DNA of 64,000 nt from Nymphaea colorata (GCF_008831285.2 NC_045141.1:10900106-10964105); one strand, 5' to 3'; shown: positions 46,770 to 59,592, counted from the stretch's first letter. Notes: generated by a model not told the origin, from the letters alone. Made by a program: numbers and translations.

Positions 46770-49700
46770 TATTACAGATCAATTTCTAGGTCCGAACCCA
46801 GTTGAGCCTGAGCAAGCGGAATCCAATTACCGCGGGGGCAAAGCGTTGGATATGTGGGCTCAGTCTCTTCAGACTACACCAGAAGACCCCAAGGAGGTTA
46901 AGGCATCACTCGAGCAGGTTGCAGTGGGAGGAGCAACAAGGTCCGAGTGTGTGCTTGAAACAGATCAGTCACAAGGTTGCCCTGAGCTAGTTATAGGATT
47001 CGCCGAGTTGAACGAAACCGAACCTATAGCGGATCCCATTTCTACGGCCCTTGGGGCAGTCTAGGACCATGAATCCTAGGCAAATTGCTAGGCCACTCAG
47101 GTCTAGCCGTATACCAAATCCGAAGTTCGGGCGGATACCTGAATGAGGTCCCCACCTTGGGATCACAAGGCTCAAGGGAGGTTCATTTTCTGTTGAGCGC
47201 TAAGCTCGTTTTACTCTTAGCGCAGTTTCCTTTAAGTATTTGGATTTGAATTTCACGCATTGTATTTTCGGAGTGGATTTGTGCTCCATCTTTATTTGGG
47301 TTTGGGTAGAGGAACCGGTTCGAAGCTTGTGAACCGCGTTCAATTAGGCTTGTATAAATATTTTTGGATCCATGTACAGATTATGCAATTTTGGAATCAA
47401 GGAAGTTCATTTCGAGTTTTCACTCTCTCTCCTCTCCCATGCTCTCCTCTCGCTCTCGCACTCCCCTACCCGAGGTGTGTTTCCCTTCCTCTCTTCGCAC
47501 TCCCTTTCCCGCGTGATGCTCTCTTCCCTCACGTCTTCCTCACGGTGAACGGCGCCCTCCTTGGAAGCGGCTTCATCTTCTCCAAATACTGAAGGCTTCA
47601 TCCTCCTCTTTCGCCCTGGATTCTACCTTCTTCCTTCCCCAACTCGGCCTAAGGAACTACGACAAGGACTTCCCTCGACGCTCCGGCGGCTAGCGGTGAT
47701 CTTGACCATGTGCAACCTCTCGCAAGCAACAAGAAGATATCTGTGCATTTATCCAAACCCCACGGGTGTTGAAAGGCAGGATCCTCAACTAGAAGATTGA
47801 AGGTGAACGAGAGATCGATCGGCTTCAATATCGACATTGAAATGTTAGTCTTCGGATTCTTAAGATTCCACGAGATTGGTGTTAGGAAGGCTCTATTGGA
47901 GAGTTTATCCACGGGCTAGGTTCTTCCCTCGACATACCCAAGAGTTGAATTTTTGAATCCCATAGTGAAAACTTCTCTAGAACGTCTCTTACACGTCTTG
48001 GAGTGACTTACTAATCGTTAGGCTCAATCTATGAAAGATTGAACGAGTTCGGACGGGGAAAAGCCTTTAAAATTCATTAAAGAAGCTCTCGGCTTTTTCC
48101 CCTTGGCTCACGGTCCAGCAGCATAAAAGCTCTTGGAAATAGTACTTCTGGGCGAGATCAAACCAAACAAATCATATCAAAAGCGTCGCCAAGAAGAAAG
48201 GATCAAAATATCAAATTTTGAGCTTAATCGGACCGCTACAAGTCATTTTCGGCCATTGGCCGGAATCCCAGTTTTCCGGTAGCCGCTACTTTCCCGGCCA
48301 CCGCTGCAACATCCGGCGAAGAAAGTCTGCCCTCACGCCAGCAAAGCTCCGGTTTGAATCTCAAAGGGCATCGTGGTTGTTTGGTCTTCGGAATTCAGCC
48401 CTAGCCGTCGGCGTGCAAGAGAAGGATTCAAGCTCGCCGGCGATAAATCCGGTAAGTTCCCCTTGCACTAGCTCCGTCCCATCCTAGCCATTCATACCTC
48501 CACGTGTCCTCCATCTGTGCATCCTCACCATCCACGTCGCCAACTTTCCCATCTCATTTTCCCGCCTAATCCCAGCTCAAATCCGCAAGATTCCACGAGA
48601 TTGCCTCTTTCCTATTTCGTAGGCAAGGAGATCTCGCTAGTCATCATTTTCTTTTTCATCTCCTTTCCATGTCACCAAACCTTAACAAGCATTCCACCTC
48701 GTTCCTTCATCAATCCACGTGTCCGCATCCCGCAGCCCGGTCAGCCAGCTCATCAGCCACATCCCCAGCTCGGTCCCACGGTTTGACGTGTTTCTGCCAC
48801 GTGGCATCCACGCGCCTCCTCTTTGGCGCCACTTGTGGTAACCCTTCTTTCACGCATCTTTCCTTTCCTTTTCCATCTCCTTTACAATCTTTCCAAAATC
48901 TGCACGCCACCCCTATCGTCCATCTCCACAAGGTGTCCCTGATCTGAGCACGAGGAGATCTCGCAAGGACCTCCTTGATCCCCATCACAATCCCTTGGAT
49001 CCGATCCCCAAATCTCTCCTAATCATTAGGTAGGAATCACCCCCATCCTTTTTCGCTAGCTCCTTTCTAGTGAGACTCTAGTGGCCGGTGATCATGCCAC
49101 GTGTCCCCATCTTGGCGCAATCCACCTAGGCAAATCCAGCCTAGTCGATCTCCATTTCCCCTTAGACAACCTCGCGTGCCACCTCACCCAACTGGTTAGG
49201 AAAACCTCCAATCATTGACCCTTGTCCGATATAGGCAACCTCCCCCGTCGTGTGGCCTCTTCCTCAATTTTAGGAAGGTCATTCGCCGCAGCCTCCTTCA
49301 CATCTCTTAGCAAAACCCTAGCGGCCACCCGCTTAGCTCGTGGGCCCCACCCGACCTAGCCTCGCAAGACCTATCCCTTATTGACTGGACCCGCCTAGTC
49401 TAGTCAAACCCAGTTTGGTTTTAGGTCAGCATAACCAACACCGAGCACTAGTCCCAACCTAACACCCTTCATCCGAGCTCACCTCTTAGCTAGCCTACCC
49501 CCATTCCAAGCTCGAGCCCATCCGACCTAAGCCCAACCGAACCTTAACCTCTCCTACCTCAACCTAGCTCACCCAAGCCTTAGTTAGGAATAGGCTCTCT
49601 CCCGGTTAGGCTAGCTTTCCGCTAAGCCCTGCCGGTCCTCCTCGGCCTTGGCCTTTCCCTCCATTGGCACTACCCGACGCGCGTGGTTGAGCCACACGAG

Positions 49701-49777
49701 GTGACAGGCAGGTAGGCGCTGCCGATTCTCGGCTGCTGCCCCCCTCGGTACTCTCGGCGGCACTCCACGCCGAGCAG
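46770..49777 (+). repeat. 3' LTR, 3'-truncated (3.0 kb kept)
   Basis: This covers the first ~3.0 kb of a long LTR; 49206-49772 match 37650-38170 of the 5' copy, and the last ~0.85 kb (equivalent of 38177-39025) is missing. Combined, the full LTR would be about 3.85 kb. A TATA-like tataaata lies at 47353-47360. No coding sequence is recognised; the open frames here are chance. A five-base agcag next to the right junction fits neither LTR nor target and may be filler. Confidence 0.82.
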
Positions 49778-51150
49778 TCTTCATGTACCTCTTAGAGACT
49801 GCTTCAAGCTATATGTGGCTTCATTGGGCCTGCAAACGAACAGTTTTTTACCGTATTTAGGGTGTCATGGGGGAGTGACATATAGATCTCTTCATCCAGC
49901 TCTCTTTGAAGAAATGCATTTTTGATATCCCTATGGACTTCAGTTTTGATTGTGGGCAATAGGACGTAGGATTTTCATAGTATTCATTTTTGTTATAGGG
50001 GCAAAGGTCTTCTTTGTGTAGCTTTCTATAGTTTTGTAAATCTTGTACTTGAACTTGTAGTGCCATTTACATTTGACTAGTTAGGCATCTTTTGGAGAAA
50101 CTGCCACCTCCCATGTTTTGTTTATGCTTAGAGCAGCTTTTCATTCTTCATCCATTGCATATTTCATTTTGGATCTACTTTGGCCTCGTGAAAATATTCT
50201 AAGCTCTTGAATTTTGTAAAGATTGTTGACGAACATAGCATGTTTGACTGATATTCTATCATAACTCATGTAATTGCTAATGGAAAAGGCTCCAACCGAG
50301 TAGATTTCATTGTAAGCAAGGTGTCTTGGGATGCATTCACCTCTTTGGATCTTTTGGGATTGATGTTAGTAAGCTTATCAACTTAAGTTGGGTGATCGTT
50401 TGCAATTGGGATCTCATGATAACTAGGTGCATTTTCATTCATTAATAGTACTAAATAAGTCATCATAGTCATGTAAATCAGATGTATTGTGCTTCCCCTG
50501 ACCTTTTTAATGATCATTCAGTGTCAAAGAAGGAATTCATTTTCTTTTAATTGAACATAAAGAAAAATAGAAATTCTATCGTACATACATTTTGCTACTT
50601 GAGTTGTAACTGGTGAAGATGCATTTGATAGACTGTAGACTCAATTTATTTCTCTTTTATACGACACACCTAAAAACCCGAAGGTGATCAAGCATGGGCC
50701 ACCAATAGGAACCTTAATGGGACTTGTAATTTAGATGCTTACTGGGAATTCTATTAATGATATAGCATGTAGTGGCTACAAGAAACGCCTAATAAGACTT
50801 GGGAACGTTCATTTGAAACAAGAAGCTTCTAGATGCATATTCTTCCTTTTTGACACACCATTTTGTTTTAAAGCACCAGCACCACATGATGTTTGATACT
50901 GCCATGTTCAACAAAAGAAAAAAATTGAAATTAGGGTTCTTGTATTCAGTTCCATTATCAGATCCGAAACTGTTAATTTTAAAATTCTATCAAACTTCAT
51001 CCATCTTATAAAAGTAGTACTGCAAGGGAGCTCCTGTTGTACATTGTATCTGAATCAGAATAAGATGGGTGCCGTCAAGATGAACAGAGAAAGAAATGGA
51101 GAGCTCCAAAAAGATGGTGGTCTTTTAGGCGCACAAGGGAAACCTCCTGC
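49778..51150 (-). pseudogene. Copia integrase-linker-RT N-terminal part, unit B
   Basis: This is the unit B counterpart of 19193-20600 and begins with tcttcatgtacctcttagag right at the gypsy junction. It shows the same traces of integrase, linker and RT on the minus strand, with additional indels (for example loss of the LVAKG region). It is non-functional. Confidence 0.8.
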
Positions 51151-52600
51151 CTTCACAGCCCAAAGAAACCGACCTACATGGAGGCTGCAAGAAGATCGGA
51201 TTTGAGTCTACCAAACTTTATCTACAAACTTTAAATAGCATTATCAAAAAAAAATTGGAACCAGAAACCGATTTTCCGAATCATTCTTGGAAAAATTAAA
51301 CACGGGTTTGAACACATGACCATGTTCACCATCTAAGAAATAAAACTGAATATCTTACAAGTATGAGAACCGATTTGTTCGTATGCAACTTGACCATAAT
51401 TTTTCAATAAATCTAAATTTTTGGAGATAGTTTGGCAAATAAAACAGTTTGTAATTGTTTATGAATTTGCCTCAAAGAATGTGATAGATTCATGAAACAC
51501 CTTAAAATGTGTTACAGTAATATGTCTCAATTTTTGAAGCATATTCATGAAATACTTACAAACTGTTCTCATTACCGAACAACCCCTTTTAGTATACCTC
51601 AGTTATCTCCCTCTCTAGACAAACACTTTCTAACAAAACATGTAAAAAATGTAATTCTTCATGACATCCTAGGCAAGTGAGTGTCGTTAATATTAATAAA
51701 TTGTAAGCTCTTGGACTATCCAACAACCTTTTATAAAGGCATGTACAATCATAATTTATCATGATAAGCATATAAAGATATGGACAACAATGTGTTTGGT
51801 TGGAATATTTTAGGTTTGTATTTATAGAGATAGAGAGCAAGAAAGAGTGTCCTTTTGTTGGCTTAAATGTTTTTTTACATATGTTATTGGTATTTTCTTT
51901 CATGGCATTTAGATTTTAAGTGTCTCATGTAAAAGAAAAAGTAAGAGACTGAATATTTTTATTTGCTTATATTTTTAATATGCTTTCACAAATATTTTCT
52001 TCAGTCAAAGTAATCTTTTTGTTGAGAGAAATAAATGAGTATTATTAGTATTTCATATGTTTTATTATGTGTTTTAGAGAGTGAGAGGTAAAAAGAGAAA
52101 AACGTAAAACATGTATTAAATATGTCCAACAAGCGGCAAAAAAGACAAGTGAAAAATTTTGTTTTTTATAAACAAAAACTGACCAAAATTACAAATAGTT
52201 ATTGTTCATATGGGCAAGTTGTGATTCTGATCAAAATTTGCTTATAAATACAAAATTTTCAACTTGTTTTGTCTACCGTACGTTTAAAATAATTGGACGG
52301 ACAAATTTAACACTGTTTTGCATTTTTCTATATTTATTTCTCTTTTTTTTTTTATCTCTCTCTCCCTCTCTTCCCCCCCCCTCTCTCTCTCTCTAAAATA
52401 CATGATAAAAAAATGGAAACATATGAACTAATAATAATACTCTTCCTTTCTCTCAATAAGCAATTTACATATGACACAGAAAATATTTTTTAAAACATAC
52501 TAAAAATATAAGCAGACAAAAGTATTCACTCTCTCTTTCTGTTTTTCTCTCTACACATGAGAAACTTACAATCAACATATAATAAAAGAAAAAAATCTCA
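51151..52600. other. AT-rich DNA of unit B with no recognisable gene
   Basis: It matches 20601-22150 of unit A. There are a C/T-rich run at 52340-52395 and no identifiable element. Confidence 0.6.
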
Positions 52601-54600
52601 TTAAATACGTAAAAAGAACATCTGAGCCAACAAAAATACTCTAGCTCTTGCTTTATGGTACTAAAACCGTCAACAGTCAAGCCAATGCCAGCATGACAGA
52701 TTTCAAGCATCATGAGTAACTCATCATATGCATCTGCCTATAACAAAATTGCCCTTGATCAAAGACGGCTCTGAGAATTCTTGATTCACAGTCATTTTGG
52801 AAATTCAAATTGCAAGCATTTTTTGACCAAGATTAGTGTTAACCATGAATGGGTGAGCCCACCAACGCCATTTATGACAGACCAGTCAGAAAACGCCAAT
52901 TTATATGAAACCATGCACGATCCAACCTAGAGATATTGAGAATAATTCTGGTAATAAACCTTTGAATCGCTAGTATCTTTGTTTATTGATTCCTGCAAGA
53001 TGAATGTTTATGTGTTAATTGCAACTCTAGGGCATAACGTCAAAAAAATAGAAAATCAACAGTTTTGATAATACAGAAACAACATCTTCAGAACTATGTC
53101 ACATAGGTACGGGTACGGGTATGGGGAAGCAAGTATAGGTACGGTGTTTTCACCAATCTTGGTACTGCGGTATAATAATAATTATATACTTTTAATTTTG
53201 AAAAACAAAATTGATATTGTCACATCATTAAGACAATGTTCCTTTCATAGTTTCTATATAAAATCTCATAAAAAACATAAAATAAACTAAGACAATGTTT
53301 TTTTTTGTTTGGAAAAACGGATCCAAACACACCCAATCATACCGTTGACAACACAACACACTCTAGAGCACCCTAAAAGCTTGAGGTTCTTAATTTGAGG
53401 ATTTCCATGTCTCACAAGAATCTTGATGCATCTCTTATTAGCCATTTTTGAACGTGTTATCACAAGCCCAACCATGGTCCATCAATGCTTTTTGCAAGTA
53501 AAATCTCAGTTCATGACAATTTAGGCTTAGGAAATGACACCTATTGTTCATTCCCATGAAGTTGGATATCTTGCTAAAGTGTGTGGCACAGATAAGACTG
53601 AATTCACTGAAATCAGGCAACCACGTAGCAAGCAAATTTTGAAAGATCGAAAAGCCTTAGAGCACCAATCCATGAAGCATTCACTGTCAAATCTAATGCA
53701 CCTATCTTGAAAAGGAAAAATATATGAGCATAATGGATACTATGTGACTTACAAAGAGTGGCGAATCAATGGACCATCTAGACAACCCAAACAAATTATG
53801 CCTAGAGATGAAAAACATGTGTTCAACTCATGACTGTCACTAAATTTGAGGTCTTAAAAATTAAAACACCATCCTAGCAGGGCATGACACAGTGCAAAAA
53901 AACAAATGAAAGCCATAAAATCAGAGTCAAGTCCTTCCCCAAAACAATCACGTTGAAAGCCAATCAAATGATCACAAGAAATGAAGAACAAACCTCAAAG
54001 TTTAACTAGTAAACATAGAAAGTAAGCACAAACATGTATGAATGTCCTGCCAAAGAAAAGGAGATGGCAACTAAGAAACCTGCGATGAAATTGAATTTTT
54101 AGCATGAAGGGTTGAACTCGAATCCTTATAACAACGATAACAAAGCAACTGCAGCAGCAAATCTGCGTGACAAACAGGGCTTAGAGAGAGAGAGAGAGAA
54201 AGAGAAATGGGCTGTGAAATCGCGTATGCAGGATTATCATGTCTCAATTAATCCGCTGATCACGTGGAAGCACTTGGAAAAAGAGAAATATAACCGAGGA
54301 CAAAAAGGAAGAACACAAGGCATGGAGATGCAACCAGATCGTGTTGAAGATGGGATATTTGTGGCTGGGAGAACCAACAGACTATTGCATGTTGATGGAG
54401 GACATTCCAACATAGGGGAGACCATCAATGCTTTACTTGGGTTTGGAGAAACATAAACCCTCAATCGATGAGCATATACGAAGTAGGAGGAGAAGGAGGG
54501 AAGATTTACTCACCAGGCACAGAATGAACCGAATGAAGAGGATGAGACATTGGAATTAGTCAACAGATGGCAACACCGTGCCATTTTAGCTGTCCTTTTA
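52600..54600 (-). pseudogene. Unrecognised, probably spliced minus-strand gene or its relic, unit B copy
   Basis: I do not recognise the family. This copy has more complete signals than unit A. They are a possible first exon 54550-54514 (ATG, MSHPLHSVHSVPG, donor CTG|GTGAGT); a segment ending CTTT|GTAAGT near 53760 reading HNLFGLSRWSIDSPLF; the 33-bp segment 52992-52960 (ESINKDTSDSK, acceptor ttgcag, donor AAAG|GTTTAT); and a segment from 52737 downward (acceptor ttatag) in the same phase reading ADAYDELLMMLEICHAGIGL. NPQIKNLKLLGCSRV near 53390 has LRR-like spacing. Frame changes occur between blocks. It may be a decayed LRR-type gene. Confidence 0.33.
53094..53343. mobile_element. Right-truncated copy of the CTATGTCA MITE
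   Basis: This is the unit B partner of 22619-22947. It begins ctatgtcacataggtacggg, but the right end and about 220 bp of flank, present in unit A, are missing; the sequence jumps to ttgacaacacaac. Confidence 0.8.
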
Positions 54601-54668
54601 ACAAACTATACTGATGTGGATCTTACTATCTACATTAACTTTTATGTCCAAATATTGCATATGCATTA

Positions 54669-56351
54669 ACAAATATGTATAAATAACAAATAAATATTAG
54701 ATAATATTTATGAGATAACAAAAGATTTATGAGATAATGGGATAACGAATAGACGAATGTATGAGATCACAACAAATATAAGTATGAGATAATGTTTTTG
54801 AGATAACAAAAAAATTATGAAATATTGATATAAGGGACGGCTGCAGGAGATAACGGTAAACATAAGTATGAGAGAATATTTATGAAATAATAAAATATTT
54901 ATAAGATAATGAAAGATAACACTAAACATTAGTATGAGATAATAAAATATGTATGAGATAATGAGACAATGCTATAAGTGAGACAAAAAACAAAAACGTT
55001 TTCTATTGCTTAAAAGAGTATTTTGGTCATAATCATATGCATATACAGACTCACAATTTTTTCTTTTATCGAAGCCTCAAATCTTCTTTTTGAGTGTTTG
55101 TTCTTATTTCTACAAAAAGTTTTTTCTTTTTTGTATTAATCATGTTTTTTTTTGTCATACTTAAAATAATGCATGAAATTATATACACAAAGGTAGCGTA
55201 TAAAACCAGCTACCCTTGAGCAGTGGCAAAAAGGAGGACCATCCAATAGATAAACCCTAGTTTCATGGAGAGGCATCATCGACATAGCTACGAGAAACGA
55301 ATGAAGAGGCTTTGTTGCATCACTCTCTCCATTCTCTTTCATTCTCCTGCTCGAAATCACGAACCCTAGCTACTACCTCCATATCTCTCAGCTAAAAAGT
55401 TACGAAATGTTCGGGCGAAACAGAAGCTCGCATGAAAAGAAATCTGACGTTCAGTACCCTCACTTATGGCCATGGCCATGGTCACTTTTGTGACAGTGCA
55501 TGTATATTGGAATTTTAATATGATCTGATGTCGTTCATAAATCCAAATCCAAATTCGATCTGATTTCTTAATCAATATTACATTTTTTTCACATTCAGAC
55601 TGCTCAGATGCATGTCTGATCCAAATCAGATATATCAACATCCCTACCTTTCTATGCCTGATTTCTACAACCCTAAATAACTTTGACAAGTTAATTAAAA
55701 CCTGATTGCCTACCTACTTAATCAATATGAAATGAAATATTTACAAGAGCATGCCCACGTAACGAACAGCAATGCTGTGAACAAAAGCACGGCTGATTTT
55801 AATAATATTTTTATTTAACAGCCTGGCCCGTTAAAGCAATATTCAATAACGAGACGCACTTTTTGGCACTCAACAACAGAAATTGTCAAGTTCAAATCAA
55901 TTATACCGGGAGCGACTTTTGAATCACCAGATCCAATTGTTTATGGAGTATTTTTTTTTTTTGTCATAAAAATCAATGAGTGGAACCCCATGAAATTGAA
56001 TTTTGTAGGTTGAAAGAAACTGATTTGCATGAAAAACAAACCGTTATAGTTAAAATATGGATTATATAATATGAATGGTGCGTTACAAAAGTGCGAATGA
56101 GGCCAAGAAAGAGAAAGCAGTTACCAAGCGTGTCCTCACCGGAAACCACAGTTTACAACTGGCTAATATAGGAAACTATAAATTTTCGCAGGCACATAAG
56201 GGCCGAGGCAAGTGTGAGCTCTATATGAGCATCTAATCCTTACAACTCCGAGGTGGGAGGGATAAGAACCAATATATAATTCATCATAAGAATACGTGAG
56301 GATTCCTTTATGTAAAAGCTAACTAGAACTGCATGCAGTAGAACTGCATGC
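54669..56351. other. AT-rich DNA specific to unit B
   Basis: Positions 54680-54970 consist of diverged repeats of a tatgagataat-like motif. A ggccatggccatggtcac palindromic stretch lies near 55467-55485. No gene is recognised; the unit A counterpart lacks most of this DNA. Confidence 0.6.
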
Positions 56352-56803
56352 AGTGGCTGAGCTATGATGTGCACCATTGCCCATAGGTTTGGGCCACGGG
56401 TTGGGTCAGCCCGATGGTGCAGCCTGGGTCAACCCGGCATGGCCCAATCGGGCCCTTTAACAATTTAAAAAATATTTGTTTATTATTTTTAAATTTAATA
56501 ATATGTATTTTATTATTAAAAGTATATTTTTGTATTAAAAAATTTATTTTATATATATATATATATATATATTAATTGTCAAATGGGCCGGGCCGGGTCG
56601 GGCTGGAACCAGGCTTCGGGTCCCACGGGCCGACCTAGGCTGGCATGACGCCCACCCTTAATTGCCCATACCAGCCCATAGGAATTGCCTTATTTATACA
56701 TTCATACCTTATCAATTTTTATTTGTTTGTATACAAGTGTCCCTTTAAAATTAAAATTTAAAATACTAGTGTCTCTTAGCCAAAAGTTCTTGGCTCGGCC
56801 ACT
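56352..56803. mobile_element. MITE with AGTGGC(C/T)GAGC ends, host of a nested hAT MITE
   Basis: Left end agtggctgagc and right end gctcggccact are inverted. The interior is AT-rich and split by the element at 56384-56660. A target duplication was not resolved. Confidence 0.5.
56384..56660. mobile_element. hAT-type MITE (277 bp)
   Basis: Identical 8-mers attgccca flank it (56376-56383 and 56661-56668). Ends TAGGTTTGGGC and GCCCACCCTTA are imperfect inverted repeats. The interior is GC-rich at both sides (cgggccgggtcgggc-type) and AT-rich in the middle. Confidence 0.88.
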
Positions 56804-56889
56804 TAATATGATTGGTGTGATTGGTATAGAACTATTTCTCATTCTCTTAATTCATTAATTAATATCCATGAAAAAAATATTAATTTCAT

Positions 56890-56890
<1 letters not shown>

Positions 56891-56948
<58 letters not shown>
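56891..56948. repeat. (TA)n microsatellite
   Basis: About 28 TA repeats. The Ile-Tyr open frames across it are artefacts of the repeat. Confidence 0.95.
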
Positions 56949-56951
<3 letters not shown>

Positions 56952-57603
56952 ACATGAACACACAAAAACACAAGTGTGTGTGGCCTGGCTTCATCTGTGA
57001 GATTTTTCCAAATCAACATCAGGGGATGGGCCAATTTGTTTTTCATGTTAATGACTGGTTGTTTGTGGTAGGTGGTTCAGACCCTTTAGCATGCAAAGTT
57101 CCTTTTCTGGTATGTCCCCCACACTAATTTATGGTTGGATCATGTGTCAGGTCATCCAACCCAACGTTACTGAACCATGGCTGAATTAATTATTGGGGTT
57201 GAAAACCGGCAAATAACTGGCGGCGGTTTGGGACGGGCTAAACCATCCACTCTTTCTTTTATTTTTAGGGTTCCGAGTTGTATCGAAAAGTTTGGTGGTC
57301 TTACAGACCCTTTAACTCAAGTGTCATCTATGCCACTATTTCGAGTCCGAATGAACAACACATATTAGAATTCAAACTGAAAGACTCCTACCATATGTCT
57401 CTCAAAGCAACCGACGAATAGGTTGATGGGTCGACTTCACTTTGGCATGCATGTCACCGATAATCGTCTCGTATGACAGAGCAGACAAAAAACGTCTTCT
57501 TCATTGTGAACTTGACGTACGTTAATGGATCATTTAGTGGTCTCTCTACACAAACACACGGCCTAGCTACTCGAAGAAATTTTGCACCATAAACAAGTAC
57601 TTT

Positions 57604-57696
57604 ATTAATTAATTAGGTTTTCGTGGGCCGCAAGACGATGCAACCACAACGGTTATTGTCTAGCGCTTTGTCGTCTTGATCAATTTGGCTTGGCCT

Positions 57697-57737
<41 letters not shown>

Positions 57738-57851
57738 TTAATTAGGTTTTCGTGGGCCGTAAGACTGATGCAATCACAACGGTTATTGTCTAGCTCTTTG
57801 TCGTGTTGATCATTTTGGCTTGGCCTGATTATTATATATATATATATATAT
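57604..57851. repeat. Direct repeat, 2 x ~120 bp, each ending in (TA)n
   Basis: The unit ttaattaattaggttttcg...ggcttggcctga occurs at about 57604 and 57734, and each copy ends in a TA run (57700-57734 and 57835-57851). Unit A has only a single TA run at the matching site (25295-25341). Confidence 0.9.
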
Positions 57852-58707
57852 AACGCGATCCAAAACTTTTACCAAATTAAATACTTATTTGGCTTTTGAC
57901 AAAAATATGAATTCTTAATCTTTAAGATTTTGTTTTGTTTCAGATATTAATTTTTAAATCACTGGAAAGCCGCGTGCATGTTGATATACACACACATACG
58001 CACCCCATGAGGGTCCAAAACTATTGAATGGCTAAGAATGATAAAAAAAAATCCACCATTAAAGGCACCATATTGGTGTGCGTATGCCTGTGCGTGTGCA
58101 TGTGTGGCTGCTCTCTTTGAGTGTGAGTTGCGTGTACCACTACATGAGCATTTTTTTTAAACGTAAAAAACATGGTAGGAGTTTGGGGTATTTTGAACAT
58201 TATTTAAAAAAATTGTCTTTTTTTAGTCTTTTGACTTTTTTGGTTTTCTTTTTTATTTTTACAAAAACTTCTTTTTTTTATTAACAAAGACATTTTGATC
58301 AATAAGTATACTAGCAAAAAAAAAATTATGCGCCAGCCGGTGCATATAACCAGCTCCGGCTCTCTCCTACTTAGCTTCCTATGAAAAAACATATTGTTAA
58401 CAGAATATTGTTTTCCCTTTGAACCCATGTAACCGTGGATGCATTAATTTTTACTAATTTAGTAGAAAACGTCAATAATATAAAATCACTTTTAACAAAA
58501 ACTTCCAATTTTTTGCTAGTCTTTGCACAAATTAGTTCATCGGTTTGGCTGCTGACAAATGGAGATAAGTGACAAAATTATTTGATTACATATTTTTACT
58601 AAATTGAACGTGATAAGCACCCCGTCTATTGAAGTTGAACTGGAAATACTTCCTAAAAGTTCTGTGGAGGCTCAACTTGAGGTTTAAGCATCTCCCTCTC
58701 TCTTTTT

Positions 58708-58712
<5 letters not shown>

Positions 58713-58760
<48 letters not shown>
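58713..58760. repeat. (TA)n microsatellite
   Basis: About 24 TA repeats; the unit A partner (26782-26800) is short and imperfect (tatatatatgtatatgtatg). Confidence 0.95.
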
Positions 58761-58761
<1 letters not shown>

Positions 58762-59553
58762 CACTCAGATTTTTGTCCGGTGAGGGGCTAAGCATTGGCT
58801 GTTTATTTGATCCACAGGCCAACCTGGCGTCGAATTAAACCATCCTAGGCTAGGTATCGGGTGTTTGACTTGCCTAATATACACATGTGAACGCCAGCTG
58901 ATCTCCATTTCTTTTTTTATTTGGTCTTCTTTTTCTCTCTCTCTTTCTCTCTCATCTTCCTTGACAAGACACCAGTAGCCGGCTCCCTTTCTCAACCGTC
59001 GTCCTTCAACAGCAGGCACTTTCCCTCTCTCTCAAAAAAAAAAAAAGTAGGATCCGTGAGGGTTTTCAAGATATTAGAGAATGACACATTTGGCCTGAGT
59101 ATCCAACAGGTATGAAGTTCACAACTGGGCTTAAGTCGACAACAGCCAAGATGGCTTTGGGCTGCAACAAGGGTTTTAGACTCAAAACTGACTTTGTCGA
59201 AGTTTACATCTACCCAGCCATATATACCTTTTTTCTCATTGTTTTTTCTTCAACCGCCGATTTTGAAAAAGTTATAGGACTGAAATTGTTCTTTCTATCT
59301 ATCATCTAGGTGTTTAACACTTACTAATTTTTCACTCACTCACTCTCCCTCTCAAAAGAAAAAGAGAGTGAATAGCGGCTCTTGCTATGTAGAGTTACCC
59401 AGCTTACTCATGAACGCCAACCGATCCATAGTGATAGAAAGTTGAGAGAAAAATCAATGAAAAAAGAATGCTATCACATTTTTATTCTTGTCTTTTCTTT
59501 CAACCATATATCACATATAACTTACTTGGGTAGCTTTTGATTGCTAGAGTCAG

Positions 59554-59589
<36 letters not shown>

Positions 59590-59592
<3 letters not shown>

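Larger units (their letters stand above)
37650..49777 (+). mobile_element. Ty3/gypsy chromovirus-like LTR retrotransposon with truncated outer LTR ends
   Basis: The element lies on the + strand inside unit B. Order: partial 5' LTR, PBS, gag, zinc knuckle, protease, RT, RNase H, integrase, chromodomain-like tail, polypurine tract, partial 3' LTR. It is defective, with stops and frame changes in every domain. It carries a nested hAT element (40871-42874) and a foreign pararetrovirus RT piece (45757-46020). The 5' LTR lacks its first ~2.4 kb and the 3' LTR its last ~0.85 kb, so the element starts and stops inside LTR sequence. The flanking Copia relic is continuous with unit A except for 72 missing bases, and no target-site duplication is seen. 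Confidence 0.92.

Noticed and set aside
47260-48988. Several open frames of 70 to 110 codons inside the 3' LTR
   Set aside because: They lie in LTR sequence, have no domain similarity and no conserved counterpart that could be checked in the truncated 5' LTR.
37650-49777. Direct capture of the whole element as a one-LTR circle
   Set aside because: A circle with a single LTR opened within the LTR would give no shared sequence between the two ends, but about 0.55 kb is present twice. A linear fragment or two-LTR form fits better.
54112-54464. Plus-strand frame ending LLHVDGGHSNIGETINALLG, also present in unit A
   Set aside because: No family is recognised, and about a quarter of residues differ between the two units with no sign of constraint. 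It may be antisense to the minus-strand gene candidate. Left out as a gene.
56855-57127. Ile-Tyr repeat proteins at 56.9 kb and similar frames at 25.3, 58.7 and 59.6 kb
   Set aside because: They are translations of (TA)n microsatellites.
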